A DNA stretch of 32,838 nucleotides. It comes from Myroides injenensis M09-0166. Its GTDB lineage: Bacteria; Bacteroidota; Bacteroidia; Flavobacteriales; Flavobacteriaceae. Location of the stretch: positions 1-32,838 of the forward strand of contig NZ_BAEX01000034.1 of the NCBI RefSeq assembly GCF_000246945.1, in the 5' to 3' direction. The translations under genes and the position numbers were made by a program. The notes under the pieces are model-generated. The model ran no database searches and was not told the DNA's origin. It was given only the letters and a program-made list of their open reading frames with translations. This document shows, piece after piece, positions 23,905 through 32,355 of the stretch (position 1 is the first letter of the stretch; each line of letters begins with the position of its first letter).

Positions 23905-23946
23905 ATAAAACAAAAGCTGATACATATTACTATATATCAGCTTTTG
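23905..23946 (-). terminator. Terminator of msrA
   Basis: A perfect 12-bp stem CAAAAGCTGATA/TATCAGCTTTTG (23911-23922 with 23935-23946) has a 12-nt AT loop. On the minus strand it is followed by a T-rich tail. It lies about 50 bp after the msrA stop. Confidence 0.78.
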
Positions 23947-23993
23947 CCTTGTAAAGATAGAAATTGCTACCTTTGTATAGGTATTTAAGTTCC

Positions 23994-24542
23994 CTATTTA
24001 AGTTTAGAGCTATATTTTGACTTAAATTTCTCTAATTTAGGTCGAACTACCATTTGACAATAAGGATTTTCACCTCCCTTTTTCTCAAAAAAGTTTTGAT
24101 GATAATCCTCGGCAACATAAAAATAACTTGCAGGAGATAATTTAGTAACTATAGGGTCTGGGTAAATATGCTGTTCTTCTAATGCAGCAATATAGTCTAA
24201 TGCTTCATTCTTCTGCTTATCATCGCTATAAAAAATTTCACTTCTATACTGCGTACCAACATCCTCTCCTTGACGATTTAAAGTAGTAGGATTATGAGTA
24301 GCAAAAAAGATCTCTAATAATTGATGATAATTTAAAATATTGCTATCATACACAATTTTAACCGCTTCAGCATGTCCTGTCTCTCCTGTACAAACTTCTT
24401 CATAGGTTGGATTTTCAGTTGTCCCACCTATATAACCTGGTAATACATCTTCAACACCTTTCAAACTTTTAAAAACTGCTTCTGTACACCAAAAACATCC
24501 TCCTCCAAAAATAGCTGTTTTTATATTTTTTATATTTTCCAT
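23994..24542 (-). CDS. msrA: Peptide-methionine (S)-S-oxide reductase
   Basis: MsrA repairs oxidised methionine, using thioredoxin as reductant. The 182-residue protein has the signature GGGC16FWC with catalytic C16. Conserved regions follow: EVCTGETGHAEAVKIVYD, NPTTLNRQGEDVGTQYRSEIFY and EDYHQNFFEKKG. A further Cys (PYCQMVVRP) near the end may serve as the resolving residue. No MsrB domain is fused. The protein has no signal peptide, so it is cytosolic. It is transcribed alone, with a terminator at 23905-23946; the lolD gene is divergent. Confidence 0.95.
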   Translation of the reverse strand: MENIKNIKTAIFGGGCFWCTEAVFKSLKGVEDVLPGYIGGTTENPTYEEVCTGETGHAEAVKIVYDSNILNYHQLLEIFFATHNPTTLNRQGEDVGTQYRSEIFYSDDKQKNEALDYIAALEEQHIYPDPIVTKLSPASYFYVAEDYHQNFFEKKGGENPYCQMVVRPKLEKFKSKYSSKLK

Positions 24543-24682
24543 ATCTCTAATATATTATCTAAGTATAATTTCAGAATTTAAAGTTACTATTTTTTTCAAA
24601 AATGAAAGACTTTTTAAATATTCTATTTTAATACTAACTAAAACATCGTTACTTTGTAATAAAACTAAGAGTATTTATAACC

Positions 24683-25351
24683 ATGATAAAAGCTAAAAAT
24701 ATTTATAAAAAATATAGCCAATTAGAGGTGTTAAAAGGTGTTGACTTACATATTCGCAAAGGCGAAGTCATCTCTATTGTCGGAGCTTCTGGAGCAGGAA
24801 AGACTACCTTACTACAGATCCTAGGGACTCTAGATAAACCTACTATAAATGAACAAACTAGCTTACTTATAAATGGTATCGATATTTTGAAATTAAAAGA
24901 TAGTGAATTATCTAAATTTAGAAATTTACATCTTGGCTTTATATTTCAATTTCACCAATTATTACCTGAATTTACTGCTTTGGAAAATGTTTGTATTCCT
25001 GCATTCATTGCAAATAAAGATAAAAATGAAGTAGAAAAAGAAGCTAAAAAATTATTAGAATACTTAGGCTTGTCACATCGCATTAATCACTATCCATCAG
25101 AATTATCGGGAGGAGAACAACAGCGCGTAGCTGTCGCTAGAGCTTTAATTAATAAACCACAAGTTATATTTGCTGATGAACCATCAGGAAACCTTGATAC
25201 AACTTCTGCAGAAAATCTGCATCAACTATTTTTTAAATTAAGAGATGAATTCGGTCAAACTTTTGTAATAGTAACTCATAATGAAGAACTTGCAGATATG
25301 GCAGACAGAAAACTTATTATGGTCGATGGACAAATTACAACTAAAGGATAA
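24683..25351 (+). CDS. lolD: ABC transporter ATP-binding protein (LolD family)
   Basis: A 222-residue ATPase of the MacB/LolD clade. Walker A is GASGAGKTT, the Q-loop [16 protein letters not shown], the ABC signature [15 protein letters not shown], Walker [13 protein letters not shown] and the switch His is in VTHN. The length and [16 protein letters not shown] are typical of LolD, the ATPase that powers release of lipoproteins from the inner membrane. The permease (LolC/E) is not adjacent, which is common in Bacteroidota where these genes are dispersed. It is followed by the TIGR02757 gene 4 bp downstream, so the two are cotranscribed. Confidence 0.9.
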   Translation: MIKAKNIYKKYSQLEVLKGVDLHIRKGEVISIVGASGAGKTTLLQILGTLDKPTINEQTSLLINGIDILKLKDSELSKFRNLHLGFIFQFHQLLPEFTALENVCIPAFIANKDKNEVEKEAKKLLEYLGLSHRINHYPSELSGGEQQRVAVARALINKPQVIFADEPSGNLDTTSAENLHQLFFKLRDEFGQTFVIVTHNEELADMADRKLIMVDGQITTKG

Positions 25352-25355
25352 ATAA

Positions 25356-26117
25356 ATGACTAAAGATGAAATTAAGGATTTTCTAGACGAAAAAGTTATT
25401 CTCTATAATAACCCTACTTTTATTACTGATGATCCTGTTCAAATTCCACATCTTTTTACAGAAAAAGAGGATATAGAAATTGCCGGTTTTCTAAGTGCAA
25501 CTATAGCCTGGGGAAATAGAAAGATGATAATTAAAAATGCACATCGTATGATAGAATTAATGGGGAATTCTCCATATGATTTTATCATCAATCATAAAGA
25601 AAGCCATTTAGATAAGTTGGAACAATTTGTACACCGCACTTTTAATGGAACTGACTTTATTACTTTTATTAAAGCATTACAAAATATCTATATTAATCAC
25701 AATGGATTAGAAAACGTATTTTCAAAGAAATCATCTTATAATTTGCAGGAAAGAATTTCTTCTTTTAAAAAAATATTTTTTGAGATTGAACATCCAACAC
25801 GAACACAAAAACATATTTCTGATCCATTAAAGGGTTCTGCTGCTAAAAGAATAAATATGTTTCTAAGATGGATGGTACGCCAAGATAATGCTGGTGTAGA
25901 CCTTGGAATATGGAAAAAGATATCCCCGAGTGAACTTTCTTGTCCTTTAGACGTACATTCTGGAAATATGGCACGAAAGCTAGGCATTTTAAAAAGAAAA
26001 CAAAATGATGGTAAAGCACTTCAAGAACTTGATGCCGTTTTAAGAGAGATGGATCCGATAGATCCTGTGAAGTATGACTTTGCTTTATTTGGATTAGGAG
26101 CTATTGAAAAATTCTAA
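25356..26117 (+). CDS. TIGR02757 family protein (DUF2400)
   Basis: A 253-residue cytosolic protein whose conserved stretches match TIGR02757: EDIEIAGFLSATIAWGNRKMII, FVHRTFNGTDFI, LKGSAAKRINMFLRWMVRQD, VDLGIWKKISPSEL and CPLDVHSGNMARKLGIL. No enzymatic role is known. The RWMVR and LDVHSG motifs suggest a helical fold related to HhH DNA glycosylases, which is inference. It is translationally adjacent to lolD; the link is positional only. A shared terminator follows. Confidence 0.9.
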   Translation: MTKDEIKDFLDEKVILYNNPTFITDDPVQIPHLFTEKEDIEIAGFLSATIAWGNRKMIIKNAHRMIELMGNSPYDFIINHKESHLDKLEQFVHRTFNGTDFITFIKALQNIYINHNGLENVFSKKSSYNLQERISSFKKIFFEIEHPTRTQKHISDPLKGSAAKRINMFLRWMVRQDNAGVDLGIWKKISPSELSCPLDVHSGNMARKLGILKRKQNDGKALQELDAVLREMDPIDPVKYDFALFGLGAIEKF

Positions 26118-26123
26118 CTATAT

Positions 26124-26162
26124 AAAAATAGCCTTTAAATAATATTTAAAGGCTATTTTTTT
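26124..26162. terminator. Shared terminator of the lolD operon and the polyphosphate operon
   Basis: A perfect 17-bp stem (26124-26140 with 26144-26160) has a 3-nt loop and A/T runs on both sides. It sits between convergent genes, touching the ppx stop codon at 26161. Confidence 0.87.
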
Positions 26163-27084
26163 ACTTTATTAGATTAATTGTCTGATAATCTAATGGTATT
26201 TTATTATAATAAATTGCTTTCACAATACCGTCTGACACTCCAATTTTAGGAACATATATATGTTTTGCATTGCTCCATTTCATAGCGCTATTATAAATTC
26301 GTAAAGCTGGAATAATAACGTCTGCCCTATCTGGGTTTAATCCTAAAGTAGAAATACGCTCATCATAAGTCATTGCTTTTAATTTATTATATTGTTGAGT
26401 AACATAACTATAAGTTAATGGTTTATCTTGAGTCTTTCCAGACATTTTAAATATTTTATTAATATTTCCGCCGGAACCGACAACAATAAGTTCACCTATA
26501 TCTTTAGTACTATCCTTTATCCATTTTTCAATTTCATCCCAAACACTTTTCTTAACCATATCATTAAGAAGCCTTACTGTTCCATTTCTGAAAGACTGTG
26601 AAGCAATTTGTTGTCCCTTCGAAAAAAGTGTAAATTCACTACTACCACCTCCTACATCTACATACATCACACTAGACGAACTATTGATAAAGTGTTTCAA
26701 ATCTGATGAAGCAATTATCATAGCCTCTTTCTTACCATCAATAATACTAATTTTTACTCCCGATTCTTTATAAATTTCTTCTACGATCTCAGTTCCATTT
26801 TCTGCCTCGCGCATGGCACTAGTAGCACAAGCCATAAACCGTTCTACTTTATTCACTTTCATTAATAAATAAAATGCTTTCATAGAATCTATCATACGCT
26901 GCTTGGACTCTTCACTAATTTCACCAGTGGTAAAGGCATCTTGACCTAGTCGCACCGGCACACGAATCAATGAACTCTTACTAAAAACAGTTTCTTTGCC
27001 TTTTTCTTCTATAATATTCATTATCAATAATCTCATGGCATTCGAACCAATATCTATAGCAGCATATTTTCTTATTTTTAGCAT
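26161..27084 (-). CDS. ppx: Ppx/GppA exopolyphosphatase, catalytic domain only
   Basis: This enzyme hydrolyses terminal phosphates of polyphosphate, or pppGpp. The 307 residues correspond to the two-domain ASKHA core, much shorter than E. coli PPX (513 aa), which carries extra C-terminal domains. Phosphate-1 motif: AAIDIGSNAMRLLI (residues 8-21). Phosphate-2 motif: YVDVGGGSSEFTLF. ACATSAMREAENG carries a conserved catalytic Arg-Glu. It is the last gene of a sixA-ppk1-ppx operon, 3 bp after ppk1, so one transcript encodes both polyphosphate synthesis and degradation. Whether it prefers polyP or pppGpp cannot be told; operon context favours polyP. Confidence 0.9.
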   Translation of the reverse strand: MLKIRKYAAIDIGSNAMRLLIMNIIEEKGKETVFSKSSLIRVPVRLGQDAFTTGEISEESKQRMIDSMKAFYLLMKVNKVERFMACATSAMREAENGTEIVEEIYKESGVKISIIDGKKEAMIIASSDLKHFINSSSSVMYVDVGGGSSEFTLFSKGQQIASQSFRNGTVRLLNDMVKKSVWDEIEKWIKDSTKDIGELIVVGSGGNINKIFKMSGKTQDKPLTYSYVTQQYNKLKAMTYDERISTLGLNPDRADVIIPALRIYNSAMKWSNAKHIYVPKIGVSDGIVKAIYYNKIPLDYQTINLIK

Positions 27085-27087
27085 ATA

Positions 27088-29205
27088 TTACATTTTATTT
27101 TGGAGTTTGTTTTTATAATAATTATACATTTCCATTTGCGCATGGAATATTTTACCATCTTCAATTTTTCTATAAGTATTTGCTAAGTCACCAGACTGAA
27201 TACGAGTCTTATAATTTCCTCTCCAACCTATATCAAATGTTTCTATTAATTCCTTTTTAATTTCTTCATCATAAATCGGGCAAGTAACCTCTACTCTTTC
27301 ATCTAAATTTCTAGTCATAAAATCAGCAGATGAAATAAAAACTGCAGGATCATCATTATTACAAAAGATGTAGATTCTAGAATGTTCTAAGAAACGATCC
27401 ACAATACTTATCACTTCAATATTCTCACTCATTCCTTCTATTCCAGGAATTAAAGAACATATTCCTCTAATAATTAATCGAATTTTCACACCTGCATTAC
27501 TTGCTTCATAGAGTTTATCTATCATCTTTAAATCAGACAAACTATTCATTTTTAAATGAATATAAGCAGGCAATCCTTTTTTTGCATTATTTATTTCCCT
27601 ATCTATTAATCTATTGAATCCCTTTCTAGTATAATGCGGTGAAAGTAACAAGTGTTTATATTTGTGAACACGATAATTTACTTGTAAAAATTCAAACACT
27701 TTTGAGACATCTTTTAATATTTGATTATGTGCGGTAAATAATGTTACATCAGTATAAATTTTAGCAGTACTTTCATTAAAGTTTCCGGTAGAAATAAAAC
27801 CATAACGTTTTATTTTCTTATTCTCTAGTCGTTCTATAACACATATTTTGCTGTGTACTTTTAGACCTTTTACACCAAAAATTAATTGAATACCCTCTGC
27901 TTGCATTAGCTCTGAATAATAGATATTACTAGTCTCATCAAATCTAGCTTGTAATTCAACTTGAGCAACAACTTTCTTACCATTCTTTACTGCATTGATT
28001 AAAGAACTAATAATTTGTGAGTTTTTTGCTAAACGATAAAGAGTAATTTTAATAGATAATACTTGAGGATCAAGTGCTGCCTCGCGCAAGAATTTCACTA
28101 AATATGAAAATGATTGATAAGGCGTATAAATCATAAAGTCTTTTTTCTGAACTTGTTGAATTATACTATCTTCTAAATTTAAGTTTGCTACACTTGATGG
28201 TATTAATTTAGGATAAGATAAGTCATTTCTTCCCATATTAGGAAAACCCATATAATCTCTCCTATTATGGTATCTTCCCCCAGGTATAATGCTATCGTTT
28301 AATTCTATTTCTATATGTTTTAATAAAAATTCAAGTGTTTCAGGATCCATCTCAGAATCGTAAACAAATCGTACAACCTCACCTTCTCTCCTATCACGTA
28401 CACCACTTGAAATTTTCTCTACAAAAGATTTGTGTAAATCTGTATCAAAGTCTAATTCTGCATCTCTGGTAACCTTAATCATATGAGCAGATTCTGCTTT
28501 ATAATCAAAAATTTCAAAAATAGAATCTAAATTATATCGGATAATATCATCAAGCATAATGATATATTTCTTACCATCATGAGAAGGAAGCTCAACAAAG
28601 CGATTAATAATATTAGGTATTTCTATAATAGCATATCGCACTGCTGGCAATACCTTTATAGCCTTACCTTTTGCATCGTGTTTTTTGACTAACTTTTCAT
28701 CTAGTAAAAGCTTCACTACTAGGTAGCCATGTGTATCTCTTAAAAGAGGAAACTCGGCTAAGTCACTTAATATAATCGTGATAAGATCAGGATATACTTC
28801 ATGTAAATAAAACTCTTTTACGAAAGCTTGTTGCTCAGCGTTAATTTCTTTCTCATTTACAATAAATATATTTTCTTCTTCTAACCTATTTTCTATTTCT
28901 TTAAGAATTCTAAGACTCTCATTTTGCAATTCAATAACTCTCTTAGTTATATCGCTTAGTAAATTTTTTACAATTACACCACTTCCCAAACGACGATTAC
29001 TTTCACCTGTTAAAGTCATACGGCGAATAGTTGCATATCTCACTCTAAAAAACTCATCCAAATTATTAGAAAAAATACCTATGAAACGTAATCTTTCTAA
29101 TAAAGGTACTGTAGAATCAGCAGCTTCCTGTAATACTCTCTCATTAAAAGATAACCAGCTTTTTTCTCTGTCGATATAACGAAATTTAGTTGTATTTGTG
29201 TTCAT
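27088..29205 (-). CDS. ppk1: Polyphosphate kinase 1
   Basis: PPK1 polymerises polyphosphate from ATP, reversibly. The 705-residue protein starts at the ATG at 29205; a GTG directly before it is less likely. The family-wide N-terminus (YIDREKSWLSFNERVL, FSNNLDEFFRVR) and the core TPYQSFSYLVKFLREAALDP are present. The autophosphorylated histidine corresponding to E. coli His435 is H451 in GVKGLKVHSKI, and a second conserved histidine (E. coli His592) is H608 in FLEHSRIYIF. It overlaps sixA by 20 bp and is followed by ppx after 3 bp. The three genes form the polyphosphate operon. Confidence 0.96.
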   Translation of the reverse strand: MNTNTTKFRYIDREKSWLSFNERVLQEAADSTVPLLERLRFIGIFSNNLDEFFRVRYATIRRMTLTGESNRRLGSGVIVKNLLSDITKRVIELQNESLRILKEIENRLEEENIFIVNEKEINAEQQAFVKEFYLHEVYPDLITIILSDLAEFPLLRDTHGYLVVKLLLDEKLVKKHDAKGKAIKVLPAVRYAIIEIPNIINRFVELPSHDGKKYIIMLDDIIRYNLDSIFEIFDYKAESAHMIKVTRDAELDFDTDLHKSFVEKISSGVRDRREGEVVRFVYDSEMDPETLEFLLKHIEIELNDSIIPGGRYHNRRDYMGFPNMGRNDLSYPKLIPSSVANLNLEDSIIQQVQKKDFMIYTPYQSFSYLVKFLREAALDPQVLSIKITLYRLAKNSQIISSLINAVKNGKKVVAQVELQARFDETSNIYYSELMQAEGIQLIFGVKGLKVHSKICVIERLENKKIKRYGFISTGNFNESTAKIYTDVTLFTAHNQILKDVSKVFEFLQVNYRVHKYKHLLLSPHYTRKGFNRLIDREINNAKKGLPAYIHLKMNSLSDLKMIDKLYEASNAGVKIRLIIRGICSLIPGIEGMSENIEVISIVDRFLEHSRIYIFCNNDDPAVFISSADFMTRNLDERVEVTCPIYDEEIKKELIETFDIGWRGNYKTRIQSGDLANTYRKIEDGKIFHAQMEMYNYYKNKLQNKM

Positions 29206-29698
29206 CACTTTTTAAATCTCTTGGCATCAAAGTTAATAGTATTTCCCCCTTGTTGATATCTTTCCAATTGTCTGTATCGAAATCAATGACTACGACAGAT
29301 GATGTTGGTAAATTATCGAACGTACGGTTACCAAATTTATTAACAAATTTTGTTATTGCATCATTATGACCAAAAAGAATTAATGTATCATGTTCATTTT
29401 TACATTTTTTTATTGCATCTTCCAATTTATTTGATTCAAAAGTATAAACATCTTCATTTAAAATAATGCAATCTAAATTCATATCTATATTTTGACCAAA
29501 AATAGTAGCTGTCTCTTTTGCTCTTTTAGCAGGACTTGCCCATACGATAAACTTCTTTGGGAGTGCATTACTTTTTACTAATTCTTCCGAAATTAAGTGA
29601 GCATCTCTTACACCTCTGTTAGATAATGGTCTGTTACGATCATCACTAACTGTTTTCCAACACGATTTAGCATGCCTTATCAATATTAACTTTTTCAT
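29186..29698 (-). CDS. sixA: SixA-type phosphohistidine phosphatase
   Basis: A 170-residue protein of the histidine phosphatase superfamily, SixA branch. The catalytic RHAK motif (LILIRHAKSCW; H9) and the second catalytic His (H111 in LFGHNDAI) are present, together with RPLSNRGVRDA and ASPAKRAKETA. In E. coli SixA dephosphorylates the ArcB or nitrogen-PTS phosphohistidines. In this operon it might instead act on Ppk1 or another phosphorylated partner, which is inference from a 20-bp overlap with ppk1. The gene heads the operon, and its promoter must lie in 29699-29868, shared with a divergent DUF4199 gene. Confidence 0.88.
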   Translation of the reverse strand: MKKLILIRHAKSCWKTVSDDRNRPLSNRGVRDAHLISEELVKSNALPKKFIVWASPAKRAKETATIFGQNIDMNLDCIILNEDVYTFESNKLEDAIKKCKNEHDTLILFGHNDAITKFVNKFGNRTFDNLPTSSVVVIDFDTDNWKDINKGEILLTLMPRDLKSDEHKYN

Positions 29699-29836
29699 AA
29701 TAAATCAGTTTTTAAGTTTAGTTTTTAATAATAATTTTGGTTTTAGTAGCTAAATTGGTTGTTATTAAAATTTTACATTTAAATCTAATAAAAAAAATCA
29801 AAACAAAATATATTTTAAGCTATTAAATAAAAACTT

Positions 29837-29844
29837 TACTTTTG
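29837..29844 (+). promoter_or_regulatory. -7 promoter element of the DUF4199-kdsA unit
   Basis: TACTTTTG agrees with TAnnTTTG and lies 24 bp before the ATG at 29869. A matching -33 TTG was not seen. Confidence 0.45.
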
Positions 29845-29868
29845 ATGTACAAATTTTAAAGTTATATA

Positions 29869-30423
29869 ATGAGAAATTTCTCCATTGAGTTTAAATGGGC
29901 TGCAATAGCAACTTTAGCAGCTTTAATATGGATGTTTATTGTAAAATCACTTGGTTTTCACGATCTTGAAAAAATACGCTTTGAAGTAGGTTTTGAATTA
30001 CTATTTAATTTAATACTTATTCTTTTTTATTGGCTAGGCATAAGACAAAAAAAGAAAGATTTTTATGATGGTCAAATTACTTGGCAACGCGCTTTCTTTT
30101 CTGGATTAGTAATGTGTATAATGATTACATTTTTCTTTCCATTAATACAATACATTACTTTTAATCAAGTATCTCCTCACTTTATGGAAAACTTAAATGA
30201 AGCTCTTAATACTCAAACGAATATGTCAGCAGAAGAAGCTTTAAAAAATTCTTCATTTGATTTATTTCTTAGAAATGGAGTTACAAATAACCTTTCTTTT
30301 GGAGTAGTAACAATAGCTATTATTTCTTATTTCATCCAGACAAAAGGTGCTACTAATAATGCAAAGCCACTCGATCGCCCTGAAGTAGTTAAAGTAAAAA
30401 AATTAAAAAACAACAAGAAATAG
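29869..30423 (+). CDS. DUF4199 membrane protein
   Basis: A 184-residue protein with four hydrophobic helices, two in the N-terminal half (WAAIATLAALIWMFIV, ELLFNLILILFYWLGI), one at about 80-100, and one near the C-terminus (FGVVTIAIISYFIQ). The signature of DUF4199 is visible: IRQKKKDFYDGQITWQRAFFSG, with the loop and helix expected between helices 2 and 3. Function unknown; the family is abundant in Bacteroidota. The kdsA gene begins 29 bp later on the same strand with no terminator, so the two are probably cotranscribed. Divergent from sixA. Confidence 0.87.
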   Translation: MRNFSIEFKWAAIATLAALIWMFIVKSLGFHDLEKIRFEVGFELLFNLILILFYWLGIRQKKKDFYDGQITWQRAFFSGLVMCIMITFFFPLIQYITFNQVSPHFMENLNEALNTQTNMSAEEALKNSSFDLFLRNGVTNNLSFGVVTIAIISYFIQTKGATNNAKPLDRPEVVKVKKLKNNKK

Positions 30424-30452
30424 ACTTACAACAATTATAAAGATTAATAGTT

Positions 30453-31271
30453 ATGAACATTAATAATATTCCCTTAATTAAAAATACTGACTCTGGTAAT
30501 TTCTTTTTATTAGCTGGTCCTTGCGCCATAGAAGGAGAAGAAATGGCAATGCGTATCGCTGAGAGATTAGTAAAGATTACAGATGATCTTAAAATACCAT
30601 ATGTATTTAAAGGATCTTTTAAAAAAGCTAACCGTTCTAGAATAGATAGTTTTACAGGTATTGGCGATGAAAAAGCGCTAAAAATATTGCAAAAAGTAGG
30701 TAAAGAATTTGGAGTACCAACAGTTACTGATATTCACGAGCGTACTGATGCAGCAATGGCTGCAGAATATGTTGATGTATTGCAAATACCTGCTTTCTTA
30801 GTCAGACAGACAGATCTTGTAGTTGCTGCTGCAGAAACAGGAAAGGTTGTAAACTTAAAAAAAGGACAATTTATGAGTCCTGAAAGCATGAGACATGCAG
30901 TTCAAAAAGTAATAGACTGTAATAATCTTGACGTAATGGTTACCGATAGAGGTACAATGTTTGGTTATCAAGATATGATAGTAGATTACAGAGGCATTCC
31001 TACAATGAAAGAATTTGCTACTACTGTATTAGATATCACTCACTCTTTACAACAACCAAACCAATCATCTGGAGTAACTGGTGGCCGTCCTGACTTGATC
31101 GAGACTATTGCTAAAGCAGGTATTGCAGTAGGTGTTGATGGGTTATTTTTAGAAACTCATTTTGATCCAGCTAATGCAAAAAGTGATGGAGCAAACATGT
31201 TACACTTAGATTATTTTGAAGATTTAATGAAAAAGCTTGTCGCAATTCGCCAAACAGTAATTAAATTCTAA
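30453..31271 (+). CDS. kdsA: 3-deoxy-8-phosphooctulonate synthase (KDO 8-P synthase)
   Basis: KdsA condenses phosphoenolpyruvate and arabinose 5-phosphate to KDO 8-phosphate for lipopolysaccharide inner core synthesis. The 272-residue length is typical. Signatures are LLAGPCAIEGEEMA (PEP binding), YVFKGSFKKANRSR, PTVTDIHERTDA and QIPAFLVRQTDLVVAAAETG. The cysteine in GPCAIE (C26) is the metal-binding position present in the metal-dependent type; the later metal ligands (His in LETHFDPANAKSDGANML, Asp) are also present. It follows the DUF4199 gene after 29 bp. A hairpin with a long loop lies downstream. Confidence 0.96.
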   Translation: MNINNIPLIKNTDSGNFFLLAGPCAIEGEEMAMRIAERLVKITDDLKIPYVFKGSFKKANRSRIDSFTGIGDEKALKILQKVGKEFGVPTVTDIHERTDAAMAAEYVDVLQIPAFLVRQTDLVVAAAETGKVVNLKKGQFMSPESMRHAVQKVIDCNNLDVMVTDRGTMFGYQDMIVDYRGIPTMKEFATTVLDITHSLQQPNQSSGVTGGRPDLIETIAKAGIAVGVDGLFLETHFDPANAKSDGANMLHLDYFEDLMKKLVAIRQTVIKF

Positions 31272-31282
31272 AAAAACATAAA

Positions 31283-31341
31283 AAATATTTCTCTTGTACT
31301 TTTTTTATAACCAAACAGTTAGCCATACAAGAGAAATATTT
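31283..31341 (-). repeat. Perfect 16-bp inverted repeat with a 27-nt loop after kdsA
   Basis: AAATATTTCTCTTGTA (31283-31298) pairs with its exact reverse complement at 31326-31341. The loop contains a T7 run. There is no T-tail on the forward strand, but one on the minus strand (TTTTTATG), where no gene is recognised. It may still terminate kdsA transcription in both directions, or stabilise an mRNA end. Confidence 0.55.
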
Positions 31342-31365
31342 ATATAAAAAAAAGCGTCGGAACGC

Positions 31366-31395
31366 TTGCAGATTAAGAAAACAGCCCTATATTTG
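31366..31395 (+). promoter_or_regulatory. Promoter of tRNA-Tyr (TTG-N19-TATATTTG)
   Basis: TTG at 31366-31368 and TATATTTG at 31388-31395 are separated by 19 bp. They match both elements of the Bacteroidota sigma factor consensus (-33 TTG, -7 TAnnTTTG). The start should lie near 31400, about 35 nt before the mature tRNA. This is the best promoter match in the window. The sequence AAGCG/CGCTT also forms a small inverted repeat overlapping the TTG. Confidence 0.7.
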
Positions 31396-31434
31396 CACCG
31401 TTCTTAACAAGACAGATAAGCAATAAAGCTTGTA

Positions 31435-31515
31435 GGGGAGATACTCAAGCGGCCAACGAGGACGGACTGTAAATCCGTTGGGAAACCTTCGCAGGTTCGA
31501 ATCCTGCTCTCCCCA
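31435..31515 (+). tRNA. tRNA-Tyr (GTA anticodon)
   Basis: The 81-nt class II tRNA folds as acceptor stem GGGGAGA/TCTCCCC, D-stem CTC/GAG, anticodon stem ACGGA/TCCGT around the loop CTGTAAA with anticodon GTA, a long variable arm (TGGGAAACCTTC), and T-arm GCAGG-TTCGAAT-CCTGC. The discriminator base is A. The 3' CCA is not encoded (CTA follows), so it must be added by tRNA nucleotidyltransferase, as is normal in Bacteroidota. It stands alone between kdsA and the beta-barrel gene, with its own promoter and terminator. Confidence 0.97.
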
Positions 31516-31521
31516 CTATAT

Positions 31522-31558
31522 AAAAGCTATATTTATTTTTTAAGTATAGCTTTTTTTG
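31522..31558 (+). terminator. Terminator of tRNA-Tyr
   Basis: A perfect 10-bp stem AAAAGCTATA/TATAGCTTTT (31522-31531 with 31545-31554) has a 13-nt loop and is followed by more T. It lies 6 nt past the mature 3' end. Confidence 0.8.
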
Positions 31559-31664
31559 TTTCTTGAAACTTCGAAAGAAACTTTTCACAAAAACACACCT
31601 CTCTCATTTATAAATATGCTTTTATTTATTTTTTACTTAATTTAGCGAAAAAATAATATTAATT

Positions 31665-32255
31665 ATGAAAACTAGAAATCTTTTTTACTGCTTAACACTA
31701 TTAATAGGTTTAGTAAGCGGAAGTGCTTTTGCTCAATCTCCATCTCCTCTACACGTAGGAATCAAAGCAGGAGCGAACTTTACAGATATGTCTACTTCAT
31801 TAAAAGATTATAACAGCAAAAGTTCAACTGGTTTTGGAGTGGGTGCTGTCGCAAGATTAGACATAAAGAAAACATACTTACAAGCAGAGTTACTTTATAC
31901 AGAAAAAAACGTGAAATTTGAAGGTGCTCAAAGCGATGTGACTTCTAAAATGAAAAACATTGAAGTACCTGTAGTTTTAGGTTACAAATTTATCAATTTA
32001 CCTCTTTTACACGCTAGAGTATTTGGCGGAGGTGTCTATACTAATATGGTAGGTGACAACTTTAAAGCAAAACAAGTTGGAGAAACATTTAAAAACTTTG
32101 ACAAGTCAAATATAGGTTACCGTGTAGGTGTTGGTGTTGACGTATTGAAATTTACAGTTGATGTTAGCTACGATGGCGGTTTCAGTAATGTTAGTAAGGA
32201 TTTTAAAACAAAACCTAATACCTGGATGGTTTCAATAGGTTATTTCTTTTTATAA
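31665..32255 (+). CDS. Outer membrane beta-barrel protein (PorT/OMP_b-brl type)
   Basis: A 196-residue protein with a Sec signal peptide, cleavage expected after AFA (residue 23). The mature part is a typical small eight-stranded barrel: alternating aromatic and hydrophobic strands (LHVGIKAGANFTD, STGFGVGAVARLDI, TYLQAELLYTEKNV, IEVPVVLGYKF, ARVFGGGVYTNM, IGYRVGVGVDV). The last strand ends with a C-terminal aromatic, WMVSIGYFFL, recognised by the BAM machinery. No ligand or pore function can be assigned. It is monocistronic with its own terminator. Confidence 0.87.
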   Translation: MKTRNLFYCLTLLIGLVSGSAFAQSPSPLHVGIKAGANFTDMSTSLKDYNSKSSTGFGVGAVARLDIKKTYLQAELLYTEKNVKFEGAQSDVTSKMKNIEVPVVLGYKFINLPLLHARVFGGGVYTNMVGDNFKAKQVGETFKNFDKSNIGYRVGVGVDVLKFTVDVSYDGGFSNVSKDFKTKPNTWMVSIGYFFL

Positions 32256-32275
32256 TATATATTTTAAGATATTCC

Positions 32276-32312
32276 AAAAGAGTTGTTACTTTGCAGTAGC
32301 AACTCTTTTTGT
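32276..32312 (+). terminator. Terminator of the beta-barrel gene
   Basis: A 15-bp stem with one G-U pair (32276-32290 with 32295-32309) has the loop TTGC and a T-run tail. It lies 20 bp after the stop codon. Confidence 0.83.
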
Positions 32313-32355
32313 TTGCCAACCAAAATTTAAAATACTAAAAACACGATTTCATATA

